Assembly: GCF_014649855.1 (NCBI RefSeq)
Contig: NZ_BMTV01000023.1
Coordinates: 1 to 64,000 of the forward strand
Origin: Streptomyces roseolus
Lineage (GTDB): Bacteria > Actinomycetota > Actinomycetes > Streptomycetales > Streptomycetaceae
DNA: 64,000 nt
Direction of reading: 5' to 3'
The position numbers were made by a program, and so were the translations under genes. The notes under the pieces are model-generated. The model was not told the origin of the DNA. It saw only the letters and a list, made by a program, of their open reading frames with translations, and made no database searches. Positions 50,093-58,583 of the stretch are shown piece by piece; position 1 is the stretch's first letter; each line of letters starts with the position of its first letter.

Positions 50093-50698
50093 GTGGCAGG
50101 GGCGGCACGGCGGCGCGACGGACACGTCACCCAGGAGCGGATGCTGGAGGAGGCCATGGCGGCGATCGCCGAGGACGGCCTCGCCTCCCTCACCATGTCC
50201 GCGCTGGCCGAACGGCTCGGCACCAGCGGCGGCCACATCCTCTACTACTTCGGATCCAAGGACCGGCTGCTGCTCGCCGCACTGCGCTGGAGCGAGGCCG
50301 CGCTCGCGGAGGAACGCCGGACGCTGCTCGACCGCCGGACCACCGCCGAGCGGAAACTCGACGACTTCCTCCGCCTCTATCTACCGCGCGGACCGCGCGA
50401 TCCGCGCTGGACGCTCTGGATCGAACTCTGGGCCAGGACCGCGGGCAACCCCGAACTCCGCGAGGCCCAGCGGGAACTGGACGACGACTGGCAGCGCGAC
50501 CTGGAGTCCCTGCTCGCCGCGGGCGCGGCCCGCGGCCGCTTCGCCCCGCTCGACGCGGCGGCCCGCGCCTCCGAACTCCTCGCCCTGCTCGACGGCCTGA
50601 GCACGAGGGTCGTCCTCGGACAGGACACCACCCCCGGCGCCCGCCCGGCCCTGGAGTCCGCCCGCGCCGCGGCGGCCCTGCTCGTACCGCGCGCGTAA
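50093..50698 (+). CDS. TetR-family transcriptional regulator
   Basis: 201 aa from the GTG at 50093; frames upstream run through the operator and are rejected. The N-terminal helix-turn-helix is LTMSALAERLGTSGGHILYY followed by FGSKDRLLLAAL, the standard TetR DNA-binding unit. The C-terminal ligand domain (TLWIELWARTAGNPELREAQ) resembles the BetI/TetR_C_6-like group. It faces the permease-amidohydrolase pair across a strong palindromic operator. It probably represses that pair until its substrate appears. Confidence 0.9.
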   Translation: MAGAARRRDGHVTQERMLEEAMAAIAEDGLASLTMSALAERLGTSGGHILYYFGSKDRLLLAALRWSEAALAEERRTLLDRRTTAERKLDDFLRLYLPRGPRDPRWTLWIELWARTAGNPELREAQRELDDDWQRDLESLLAAGAARGRFAPLDAAARASELLALLDGLSTRVVLGQDTTPGARPALESARAAAALLVPRA

Positions 50699-50726
50699 GC
50701 CGCTCCCCCGGTGCGCCCCTCGGGGT

Positions 50727-52274
50727 TCACGCCGGGTCGGCACCGTCCCGGTAGGCCTCCAGGAGGCGGAGCCAGACCTCGCTGAGCGTGGGGTACGAGG
50801 GGACGGCGTGCCACAGGCGGGAGACGGGGACCTCGGCGGTGACGGCGACGGTGGCGGCGTGGAGGAGCTCGCCGACGGCGGGGCCGACGAAGGTGGCGCC
50901 GAGGAGCACTTCGCGGTCGAGGTCGACGACGAGCCGGGCGCGGCCCCGGTAGCCCTGCGCGTAGAGGTTCGCGCCGGCGACGGAGGTCATCTCGACGTCG
51001 ACGGCGCGGACGCGGTGTCCGGCGCGTTCGGCCTCGGCGAGGCTCAGGCCGACGGCGGCGGCCTCCGGGTCGCAGAAGACCACCTGGGGGACGGCGGCGT
51101 GGTCGGCGGTGGCGGCGTGCGGTCCCCAGGGCGCGGCGTCCGGGAGCGGGGCGCCGGCCGCGCGGGCGGCGATCGCGGCACCGGCGATCCGGGCCTGGTA
51201 CTTGCCCTGGTGGGTGAGGAGGGCCCGGTGGTTGACGTCGCCGACGGCGTAGAGCCAGTCGGTGCCGGTGACGAGGAGGCTGTCGTCGACGTCCAGCCAG
51301 GAACCGGGTTCCAGGCCGACGGTCTCCAGGCCGAGGGACTCGGTGCGCGGGGCGCGGCCGGTGGCGAAGAGGACCTCGTCGCCCTCGACGGTGTCGCCGC
51401 CCTCCAGGACCACGGTGACGGGGCCGCTGCCCCCGTCCCGTACGACCGCCTCGACCCCGGCGCCGGTGAGCACGTCGGCGCCGCGCGCCCGCAGGGCCTC
51501 GGCTACGTGTTCGCCGACGAACGGCTCCATCCGCGGGAGCAGCCGGTCGCCGCGCACCAGCATGGTCACGTGGGAGCCGAGGGCGTGCCAGGCCGTGGCC
51601 ATCTCGACGCCGACGACACCTCCGCCGACCACGATCAGCCGGCCCGGCACCCGGTCGGCGCTGGTCGCCTCGCGGCTGGTCCAGGGGCGGGCGCCCGAGA
51701 GGCCGGGCAGCGGGGGCAGGACGGCGCGGCTGCCGGTGCAGACGGCCACCGCGTGCCGCGCGGTCAGGACGTGGTGCTCGCCCTCGGGGCCGTCGACGAG
51801 GACCCGCCGCGGCCCGGCCACGCGCCCGTGCCCGCGGTAGACGCGTACCCCGATCGAGTCCAGCCAGTCGACCTGCCCGTCGTCCTTCCAGTGCCCGACG
51901 GTCTCGTCGCGGTGCGCGAAGACCTCCAGGGCGTCCAGGGGGCCGTGGACCGCCCCGCGCAGACCGGGGACCTTGCGCGCGTCGGAGCGGGCGAGGACGG
52001 GGCGGAGCAGGGCCTTGCTGGGCATGCACGCCCAGTAGGAGCACTCGCCGCCGAGGAGTTCCGCCTCCACGATCGCGGCGGTCAGACCGGCCGCCCGCAC
52101 CCGGTCGACGACGTTCTCGCCGACCGGCCCCGCGCCGATGACCACCACGTCGTACGCGTGCTCGGTACCGTGCGCCTGTCCCCGGCCCTGCCCCTGGACC
52201 TCTGCCATCCCCTGGCCCTTCCCCTGCTCGTTTCCGTGCTCGTTCGCGTGTTCGTTCGCCGCCGTTCGCGTCAT
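50727..52274 (-). CDS. FAD-dependent pyridine nucleotide-disulfide oxidoreductase
   Basis: 515 aa from the ATG at 52274; an ATG at 52208 would remove a repetitive leader and is the alternative. After the low-complexity leader (ANEHANEHGNEQ from a 12-bp repeat) come the FAD motif VVVIGAGPVGENVVDR, the disulfide motif GGECSYWACMPSK (Cys78, Cys83), NAD(P)H motif VVGGGVVGVEMA and YAVGDVN. The dimer-interface motif reads HAVPSYPTLSE, so Tyr replaces the catalytic His of lipoamide/glutathione reductases. It is a paralogue of the enzyme at 31557. A thioredoxin gene is divergent, 111 bases away. Confidence 0.88.
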   Translation of the reverse strand: MTRTAANEHANEHGNEQGKGQGMAEVQGQGRGQAHGTEHAYDVVVIGAGPVGENVVDRVRAAGLTAAIVEAELLGGECSYWACMPSKALLRPVLARSDARKVPGLRGAVHGPLDALEVFAHRDETVGHWKDDGQVDWLDSIGVRVYRGHGRVAGPRRVLVDGPEGEHHVLTARHAVAVCTGSRAVLPPLPGLSGARPWTSREATSADRVPGRLIVVGGGVVGVEMATAWHALGSHVTMLVRGDRLLPRMEPFVGEHVAEALRARGADVLTGAGVEAVVRDGGSGPVTVVLEGGDTVEGDEVLFATGRAPRTESLGLETVGLEPGSWLDVDDSLLVTGTDWLYAVGDVNHRALLTHQGKYQARIAGAAIAARAAGAPLPDAAPWGPHAATADHAAVPQVVFCDPEAAAVGLSLAEAERAGHRVRAVDVEMTSVAGANLYAQGYRGRARLVVDLDREVLLGATFVGPAVGELLHAATVAVTAEVPVSRLWHAVPSYPTLSEVWLRLLEAYRDGADPA

Positions 52275-52385
52275 GGGGACCAGTCTGGTGGGTGGGGGCC
52301 GGAATAGCGCGGCTCGATAGGCCGTTGTGCGGGGCGAGTCCCCAGGGGACCGTGAGGACACCACCGGAGACCGAAAGGCGGAAGC

Positions 52386-52763
52386 ATGAGCACCATCGAG
52401 CTCACCAAGGACAACTTCGACGAGGTCGTGAGCGGAAACGACTTCGTCCTGATCGACTTCTGGGCTTCCTGGTGCGGACCGTGCCGTCAGTTCGGCCCGG
52501 TGTACGAGGCCGCTTCCGAGCGCCACCAGGACCTGGTCTTCGCCAAGGTCGACACCGAGGCCCAGCAGGAGCTCGCGGCCGCCTTCGAGATCCGGTCGAT
52601 CCCGACCCTGATGATCGTCCGGGACAACGTGGCGATCTTCGCGCAGCCCGGCGCGCTGCCCGAGGCGGCCCTCGAGGACGTCATCGGCCAGGCGCGCAAC
52701 CTGGACATGGACGAGGTCCGCAAGTCGGTCGCGGCGCAGCAGCAGGCCCCGTCGTCCGAGTGA
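52386..52763 (+). CDS. Thioredoxin
   Basis: 125 aa, ATG at 52386 with AAAGGCGGAAG. It is a thioredoxin fold with the active site WASWCGPCR (Cys30, Cys33), the cis-Pro loop IRSIPTLM, and a short C-terminal extension (KSVAAQQQAPSSE). It reduces protein disulfides with electrons from thioredoxin reductase. It is divergent from a flavin disulfide reductase; whether that enzyme reduces it is unknown. A strong bidirectional terminator follows. Confidence 0.94.
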   Translation: MSTIELTKDNFDEVVSGNDFVLIDFWASWCGPCRQFGPVYEAASERHQDLVFAKVDTEAQQELAAAFEIRSIPTLMIVRDNVAIFAQPGALPEAALEDVIGQARNLDMDEVRKSVAAQQQAPSSE

Positions 52764-52779
52764 CCCGGACGCCCCGCGC

Positions 52780-52817
52780 ACGGTGAGAGCCCCCGCTCCG
52801 GCGGGGGCTCTCACCGT
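52780..52817. terminator. Bidirectional terminator between thioredoxin and thiolase genes
   Basis: A perfect 17-bp stem (52780-52796 with 52801-52817) with a TCCG loop lies 16 bases after the thioredoxin stop. The thiolase gene converges on it from the other side. Confidence 0.85.
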
Positions 52818-52897
52818 GTCCGTACGGTTCCGTGCCGTTACGGCTCCGTGGCCGTCGCGGCTCCCTGTCCGTACGGCTTCCCTCGTGGAGGCCGCGG

Positions 52898-54085
52898 TCA
52901 GCGCTCCAGGACCAGGGCCAGGCCCTGGCCGACGCCGATGCAGAGGGCCGCGAGACCGGTGCCGGAGCCCGCGGCGGCGAGCTGGTGGGCGACCGAGCCG
53001 GCGAGGCGGGCGCCGGAGGCGCCGAGCGGGTGGCCGAGGGCGATGGCGCCGCCGCGCGGGTTGACGATCGCGGGGTCGAGTTCCGGCCACTCGGCGAGGC
53101 AGCCGAGGGCCTGGGCGGCGAAGGCCTCGTTGAGTTCGAAGGTCGTCAGGTCGGCGAAGGAGCGGTCGGCCTTGCCCAGGGCGCGCTGGACGGCGGCGAC
53201 CGGGCCGAGGCCGAAGAGCTGGGGCTCGATGCCGGTGACGGCGGAGGCGCGGATGCGGGCGAGCGGCTCGCGGCCGGTCTCGCGCAGGCCGTCCTCGTCG
53301 ACGAGGAGGAGGGCGGCGGCGCCGTCGTTGAGCGGGGAGGCGTTGCCGGCGGTGACCGTGCCGCCGTCGGCCCTGAAGGCGGGCTTGAGGCGGCCGAGCG
53401 CCTCCAGGGAGGTGTTCTCGCGGACGCACTCGTCGCGAGTGGGCTCCGCGCCCGGGTACGGGACGACCTCGCCGTCGTACAGGCCCCTGGCCCACGCCTC
53501 GGCGGCCTTGCGGTGGCTGTCGAGGGCGAAGGCGTCCTGGACGTCGCGGCCGAGGGCGTGCTTGTCGGCGACGAGTTCGGCGCCCTCGCCCAGGGAGACG
53601 GTCCATTCGGCGGGCATCGCCGGGTTGGTCATGCGCCAGCCGAGGGTGGTCGAGTGCAGCTGCTGGTGGCCGGCCGGGAAGGCGCGCTCGGGCTTCTGGA
53701 GCACCCAGGGGGCGCGGGACATCGACTCGACGCCGCCGGCGATCGCGACGGAGGCGTCGCCGAGGGCGATCGCGCGCGCCGCCTGGATCACGGCCTCCAG
53801 GCCGGAGCCGCAGAGGCGGTTGACGGTGACGCCGGGGACGGTGACGGGCAGGCCGGCCAGGAGGACGGCCATCCTGGCGACGTCGCGGTTGTCCTCGCCG
53901 GCGCCGTTGGCGTCGCCGAAGTAGACGTCGTCGACGAGGGCCGGATCGAGGCCGGGGGTGCGGTCGACGAGGGCCTTGACGACATGGGCGGCGAGGTCGT
54001 CCGGCCGTACGGAGGCGAGGGCGCCGCCGAACTTCCCGATGGGGGTGCGGACGGCGTCGACGATGTACACGTCGCGGATGCTCAT
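52898..54085 (-). CDS. Acetyl-CoA acyltransferase (thiolase II family)
   Basis: 395 aa from the ATG at 54085 with GGGAGAG. Thiolases cleave or form 3-ketoacyl-CoA. The acylated Cys92 is in VNRLCGSGLEAV; the family blocks NEAFAAQALG and NPRGGAIALGHPLGASGARL are present, and the second catalytic Cys is in LCIGVGQGLALV. The CIGVGQG form and length resemble beta-ketoadipyl-CoA thiolases (PcaF/PaaJ), so a role in aromatic or fatty-acid breakdown is likely. No other pathway gene is adjacent. Confidence 0.92.
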   Translation of the reverse strand: MSIRDVYIVDAVRTPIGKFGGALASVRPDDLAAHVVKALVDRTPGLDPALVDDVYFGDANGAGEDNRDVARMAVLLAGLPVTVPGVTVNRLCGSGLEAVIQAARAIALGDASVAIAGGVESMSRAPWVLQKPERAFPAGHQQLHSTTLGWRMTNPAMPAEWTVSLGEGAELVADKHALGRDVQDAFALDSHRKAAEAWARGLYDGEVVPYPGAEPTRDECVRENTSLEALGRLKPAFRADGGTVTAGNASPLNDGAAALLLVDEDGLRETGREPLARIRASAVTGIEPQLFGLGPVAAVQRALGKADRSFADLTTFELNEAFAAQALGCLAEWPELDPAIVNPRGGAIALGHPLGASGARLAGSVAHQLAAAGSGTGLAALCIGVGQGLALVLER

Positions 54086-54347
54086 CGGATCTCTCCCGGG
54101 TCCCGGCGCAACGACTCTGTTCGCCTGGTGAAACAAGTTTCGCGCGTCTGCGCGCGCAGAGTCTGGGCCCCGGCGCCACGCCTGTCAACGGCTCCTGGGG
54201 AGCGGGGCGGTACGCGTGCGGCCCTGGAGATCGCCTTCGCCGCCCCCGGGCGCTCAGGGGCGGGGGAAGGAACCGTACGGGGCCGGACCCCGGACCCTGG
54301 GCAGCGGAAGGCCGGGCGGGCGGGCGGCGAACCCCGCGCCCCGTCGC

Positions 54348-54617
54348 TCAGTCGCGCGCCGCGTCCCGTACCAGTGCCACCAGGCCGTAGTCGAGTTCGC
54401 GGCCGTCCACCAGGAGGGCCTCCACCGTGCGGGTCTCGGGGTCGATGTCGGCGGTCATGCCGTGGCCCTCGTAGATCGGGTAGCCGGTCTCGCCGTACCG
54501 GCCGGTGCGCTCCACCATCGCGGAGCGCACGGCGGTGTCGGCGACGCTCGCGCCGCCCCGGTCCTCGACGTGGGCCGGGACCAGGAGGATCTCGTAACGG
54601 TTCGGATGAGTGCTCAT
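54348..54617 (-). CDS. Hypothetical protein
   Basis: 89 aa, ATG at 54617. The sequence RYEILLVPAHVEDRGGASVA is followed by RYGETGYPIYEGHGMTADID and a VDGRELDYGLVALV ending; it looks like a small alpha/beta soluble protein. I do not recognise the family. The ribosome site is weak, but TTAGCGTC just upstream within the palindrome ACGCTAAGCGT could be a -10 element. It lies between the thiolase and a LacI-derived fragment. Confidence 0.6.
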   Translation of the reverse strand: MSTHPNRYEILLVPAHVEDRGGASVADTAVRSAMVERTGRYGETGYPIYEGHGMTADIDPETRTVEALLVDGRELDYGLVALVRDAARD

Positions 54618-54634
54618 GCACCGACGCTAAGCGT

Positions 54635-55024
54635 TCAGCTGGACTCGCGCCGGACGACCCGCGAGTCCAGGAGGGGCCGGGTGATCGTCTCGACGGCGGT
54701 GCCGTTCACCGCGCCGTCGACGAGCTCGGCCAGCTCGCCGCCCTGGAGCAGGTCGATGCGCACGGTGCTCAGCCGGGGGCGCAGGAGCCGGCCGAGGAGG
54801 AGGTCGTCGGCGCCGACGACGGCGGTCCGCTCGGGGACGGCGACGCCCGCGTCCTGGAGGGCGCGCATCAGGAGCATGGCGTACTCGTCGCTGTAGGCGA
54901 AGACGCCGTCGAGGGCGAGTTCCGGCCAGCGCGCGACCAGTGCGGCGGCGGACTCCTCGGTGTACGCGAGGGGAAGGGGTACGACTCCGGCGCCGGCGGC
55001 AGGATGTTCGATCGACTGACTCAT
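54635..55024 (-). pseudogene. LacI-family regulator, C-terminal fragment
   Basis: 129 aa. The sequence from ARWPELALDGVFAYSDEYAM to LLDSRVVRRESS matches the last third of LacI/GalR sugar-binding domains, including AVVGADDLLLGRLLRPRLST. The DNA-binding headpiece and the first half of the sensor (about 200 residues) are missing; no trace lies upstream. An ATG with GAGGCG upstream exists at 55024, so a small protein might be made, but it cannot be a LacI repressor. A transporter remnant on the other strand begins 140 bases away, suggesting decay of a former sugar locus. Confidence 0.8.
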
Positions 55025-55163
55025 CGCCTCGGCATCTTTCCAGAACGATCCGGCGCCGGGTCTGGCGGATGGCCGGAATCGAGTGCCGCATCATGCCGAC
55101 ACGCGCGACCGGCACGTGTCAGCGTCTGGCCGTCATCCGCCGTCCGCCGTCCGCCCCTTTGTC

Positions 55164-55327
<164 letters not shown>

Positions 55328-55406
55328 TCGTCGCGAGCGCCCGACCTCCTCGTGCGCAGGGTTTCTGACGTACCGTTCAGTCATGGACGAGTCGAGGGAG
55401 AGCTCG

Positions 55407-55610
55407 ATGGTGGGACTGCTCGGCCGGGTGACCGGGACCATCGGGCCCGGACTCGTCGGCGAGGTGATGCTGCGGATCCGCGGCGGGGCCGAGCACTTCC
55501 TCGCGTACGCGGCGGCACCGAAGGAGCGGATCGAGGTCGGCACTCTGGTGACCGTCGTGGAACACCTCCCTCCGCGCACCGTCTATGTCACAGCCGTGTA
55601 CGGCGTCTGA
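55407..55610 (+). CDS. NfeD-like OB-fold small protein
   Basis: 67 aa from the ATG at 55407, which has GAGGGAG six bases upstream; an earlier ATG at 55383 lacks a site. The sequence (GRVTGTIGPGLVGEVMLRIR and VGTLVTVVEHLPPRTVYVTA) resembles the soluble OB-fold domain of NfeD proteins. NfeD usually accompanies an SPFH/flotillin gene, which follows after 95 bases. This single-domain form has no membrane helix and may bind the flotillin. Confidence 0.75.
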   Translation: MVGLLGRVTGTIGPGLVGEVMLRIRGGAEHFLAYAAAPKERIEVGTLVTVVEHLPPRTVYVTAVYGV

Positions 55611-55705
55611 CACGACGTCCGGCACGACCGTTGAGGCCGTGTGCGCCGCGGGCGCACACTCCCTCCACCGGATCCGCACGGCTCCGGTGAAGGGGGACCT
55701 TTCCC

Positions 55706-57166
55706 ATGGGCATCGGCATTCTGGCGGGCGCCGTCGTCGGCGCGGTCGTCGTCCTGATCGTCCTGTTCAAGATGATGTGGCGGGTCGCGGAACCCAACGA
55801 GGCCCTCATCATCTCCGGTTCCAACCACAAGAACGAGGGCCTCGGCGACGGCATGGGGTTCCGCATCGTGACCGGGCGCGGCACCCTCGTGGTGCCCGGC
55901 GTGCAGGCGGTGCGGAAGCTGTCGCTGGACCTCAACGAGACGCAGTTGCAGGTCGAATGCGTCACCCACCAGGGCATTCCGCTCAAGGTCCGGGGTGTGG
56001 TGATCTTCAAGGTGGGCGACGACTTCGTGTCGATCGCCAACGCGGCCCGTCGCTTCCTCGACCAGCAGAAGCTGATGAGCGAGCGGGTCCACATCGTCTT
56101 CGCCGGTCATCTCCGCGCCATCGTGGGCGGGTTGACCGTGGAGGACATGATCCGTGACCGGGAGAAGCTGACCGGGCAGGCGCGTTCGGCCTGCGGCACG
56201 GAGATGGAGAAGCTCGGTCTGATCGTCGACTCGCTCCAGATCCACGAGATCGAGGACCCGACCGGCTACATCAAGAACCTCGCCGCCCCGCACGCGGCCG
56301 CCGTGCAGCGCGACGCCCGGATCGCGCAGGCGGAGGCCAACCGGCTGGCGACCGAGGCCGAGCAGCAGGCGGCGGCCCGGATGTCGGAGGCGACCCGCGA
56401 CAGCGAGATCCTCCAGGCCGGTTACCAGGCCGAACGGGACCAGGCCAGCGCCCGGGCCCGGCAGGCCGGCCCGCTCGCCGAGGCGGCCTCGCGGCAGGAG
56501 GTCGTCGTCCAGGAGACCCGGGTCGCGGAGCTGGAGGCACACCGCAAGGAACAGCAGCTCCAGGCGGACGTCCGCAAGCCGGCCGACGCGCTGGCGTACG
56601 AGACGCGGACCCTGGCCGAGGCCGAGCGCGACGCCCGGATCTCGGCCGCGCAGGCCAAGGCCCGGGAGACCGAGCTGGCGAGCGCGGCGTCGGCGACGGC
56701 GACCCGGGTCACCGGCGAGGCCGAGGCCGCGGCGGCGCACGCCAAGGGCCTCGCGGTGGCCGAGGCCACCCGGGCCAAGGGCCTGGCCGAGGCTGAGGCG
56801 ATCAAGGCGCGGGCCGCGGCCCTCGCGGAGAACCAGGAGGCCGTGGTCGCGCAGCAGCTCGCCGAACGGTGGCCGGAGATCGTCGAGGCCGGCGCCTCCG
56901 CCTTCGGGAACGTGGACCAGATGGTCCTCCTGAACGGCGCCGACGGCATGGCGGACATGTTCGCCAAGGCGCTCACCATGGGCGGTACGGGCCTCGGCCT
57001 GGCCCGCCAGCTGCTCGCCACGATGGGCCCGAACGGCTCCGGGCGGCCGGCCCCGGCCGCCGGTACGGCGGCCGCTCCGACCGCCGTTCCGACCGACCGC
57101 GCGTCCGCCGAGAAGGAGGTGGCGGTGACGACGGTCGAGATCGACGTCGGCGACGACGACGCGTGA
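55706..57166 (+). CDS. Flotillin-like SPFH protein
   Basis: 486 aa, ATG at 55706. An N-terminal membrane helix (GIGILAGAVVGAVVVLIVLF) is followed by the SPFH domain, including VECVTHQGIPLKVRGVVIFK and HIVFAGHLRAIVGGLTVEDM. A long Ala/Glu-rich coiled coil runs from about 200 to 390 with repeated AEA and AKG units (ATRAKGLAEAEAIKARAAAL). The C-terminus is a flexible Pro/Ala tail. Flotillins scaffold membrane microdomains and affect fluidity and protein secretion. It pairs with the NfeD-like gene upstream. Confidence 0.92.
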   Translation: MGIGILAGAVVGAVVVLIVLFKMMWRVAEPNEALIISGSNHKNEGLGDGMGFRIVTGRGTLVVPGVQAVRKLSLDLNETQLQVECVTHQGIPLKVRGVVIFKVGDDFVSIANAARRFLDQQKLMSERVHIVFAGHLRAIVGGLTVEDMIRDREKLTGQARSACGTEMEKLGLIVDSLQIHEIEDPTGYIKNLAAPHAAAVQRDARIAQAEANRLATEAEQQAAARMSEATRDSEILQAGYQAERDQASARARQAGPLAEAASRQEVVVQETRVAELEAHRKEQQLQADVRKPADALAYETRTLAEAERDARISAAQAKARETELASAASATATRVTGEAEAAAAHAKGLAVAEATRAKGLAEAEAIKARAAALAENQEAVVAQQLAERWPEIVEAGASAFGNVDQMVLLNGADGMADMFAKALTMGGTGLGLARQLLATMGPNGSGRPAPAAGTAAAPTAVPTDRASAEKEVAVTTVEIDVGDDDA

Positions 57167-57297
57167 CCTCGCCGATCGCGTACGGCCACGGGCCGGGCCC
57201 GACGCCGCTCTGGTACCGGGTTCCGGCCCGTACCCGTCGATCCCGTCGACGCAGCCGTCGCCTCGGTGCGGCGCCTCGCCGTCGGGTTCGGCTCCTT

Positions 57298-57486
57298 CTA
57301 GGACTGCCCGCCCCGGGGGTCCGGCCGACGTCGTAGCCGGACGGCCCTTCGTCCTCCGTCGACCATCAGACTCGTTCCGGCGAGGACGGCGAAGATCGAG
57401 TACGGGATCGCGAGGACGTCGGCGAGATAGAAGCCGATCAGTACTGCACCCACGGCTACGGCTCCGTAGGCGGTCCATCTGGTCAC
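57298..57486 (-). CDS. Small two-helix membrane protein
   Basis: 62 aa from the GTG at 57486, six bases after GGGAG; a GTG 12 bases earlier is possible. Two hydrophobic helices (TAYGAVAVGAVLIGFYLADV and IPYSIFAVLAGTSLMV) are followed by an Arg-rich tail (RRAVRLRRRPDP). No family is recognised. It converges on the flotillin gene and is divergent from the S1 gene. Confidence 0.6.
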   Translation of the reverse strand: MTRWTAYGAVAVGAVLIGFYLADVLAIPYSIFAVLAGTSLMVDGGRRAVRLRRRPDPRGGQS

Positions 57487-57631
57487 GTCCGCTCCCACTG
57501 GCTTTTCGCGGCGAGGAGTCGCCTGTCTCTCGCCGCCTGACAGTACTCGCTCCGTCCGAACGGCGACCGAGGGGAGGCGCCCTCCGGCCGAGCACGGACC
57601 GCCCCTTGACCTCGTGTGCGAGGGTGGCGGG

Positions 57632-58189
57632 ATGGATCGGCAGAGCGAGAGCCCGGAACTCCGGGCGTTCCTGGAGTCCCTGCGCCCCGGCGACATCCTG
57701 TCCGGCACCGTCGCGGCGGTCGAAAGGTTCGGGGTCTTCGTCGCCCTGGACGAGGGGCCCGCCCATCCCCTCTTCCCGGGCGTGGGGTTCATCGCCGTCC
57801 CCGAACTGTCCTGGCGGCACATCGACGCTCCCACCGACGTCGTCCAGGTGGGGCAGCGCGTCTCGTGCGAGTTCCTTCAGTTCGACACCTACAACGCGGA
57901 GGCGAGACTGTCCCTGAAGGCACTGGAACCCGACCCCCTCCGGGCTTTCGCCGACCGCACACCGGTGGGCCGGGAACTGCGCGGGACGGTCGAGAAGGTG
58001 CTCCCCTTGGGCGTCCTCGTCGACCTCGGGGACGGGATTCTCGGGCTGGTCTCCTTCAGGGACGCCCCGGGCCGCCCTCCGGCGAGTCCGGTGGAGGACT
58101 TCGAGGCCGGGGAGGAGATCGCCGTCGTCGTCGCGGAGATCGATCCGCCGACCCGCCGGGTGCTCCTCTCCCGGCCACGACGACCATGA
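57632..58189 (+). CDS. S1 RNA-binding domain protein
   Basis: 185 aa, ATG at 57632 with GAGG. Two S1/OB folds are visible: residues about 21-95 (GDILSGTVAAVERFGVFVAL) and about 105-180 (GRELRGTVEKVLPLGVLVDL), with the Gly-Val-Phe/Val-Leu pattern of ribosomal protein S1 domains. Such small proteins bind RNA or ribosomes; this family is common in actinobacteria but its role is not defined. It is probably monocistronic. Confidence 0.88.
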   Translation: MDRQSESPELRAFLESLRPGDILSGTVAAVERFGVFVALDEGPAHPLFPGVGFIAVPELSWRHIDAPTDVVQVGQRVSCEFLQFDTYNAEARLSLKALEPDPLRAFADRTPVGRELRGTVEKVLPLGVLVDLGDGILGLVSFRDAPGRPPASPVEDFEAGEEIAVVVAEIDPPTRRVLLSRPRRP

Positions 58190-58309
58190 GCCCGGACGAC
58201 GACGAAGCTCCCGGGTCTCGGACGGGAACACCCGTGCCTGCCAGGAGCTTCGCGCGGTCGCCTCGCCCGCGTCCTCACCGCGTGCGGGACGGACGCGGCA
58301 AGGCGAGGA

Positions 58310-58480
58310 TCAGTTGTGCCCGAACTTGCGCTCTCTGCGGTGGGAGGGCTGCTCGATCACGGAGCGCGGGGCCTCGCTCATGGCCGGGGCTCCGCCCTTC
58401 TCCTTGGCGGACGGGGTCTCGCGGTGCTCGTGACCACCCGTGCGGGCGCCCTTGTTCACCCGGGTCTGCTTCTTGCCCAC
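58310..58480 (-). CDS. Small basic conserved protein
   Basis: 56 aa from the GTG at 58480 with GGGAGG upstream. The Lys/Arg-rich start GKKQTRVNKGARTGG and the ending HRRERKFGHN recur in small streptomycete proteins of unknown function. It has no hydrophobic core, so it is probably disordered or nucleic-acid binding. It lies between the S1 gene and the PARG-like gene. Confidence 0.6.
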   Translation of the reverse strand: MGKKQTRVNKGARTGGHEHRETPSAKEKGGAPAMSEAPRSVIEQPSHRRERKFGHN

Positions 58481-58583
58481 GATCGTGCCTCCCGTACGAA
58501 GACGTGCGACGGCTCCCGGACGCACCGCGCATCGGCGGCGCGCCCGCGTCCTTCCAGGCTCGCACGGGGGTACGGACCGCGCA

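Noticed and set aside
54635..55024. Intact small LacI regulator
   Set aside because: The DNA-binding headpiece is absent; only the C-terminal third of the sensor remains.
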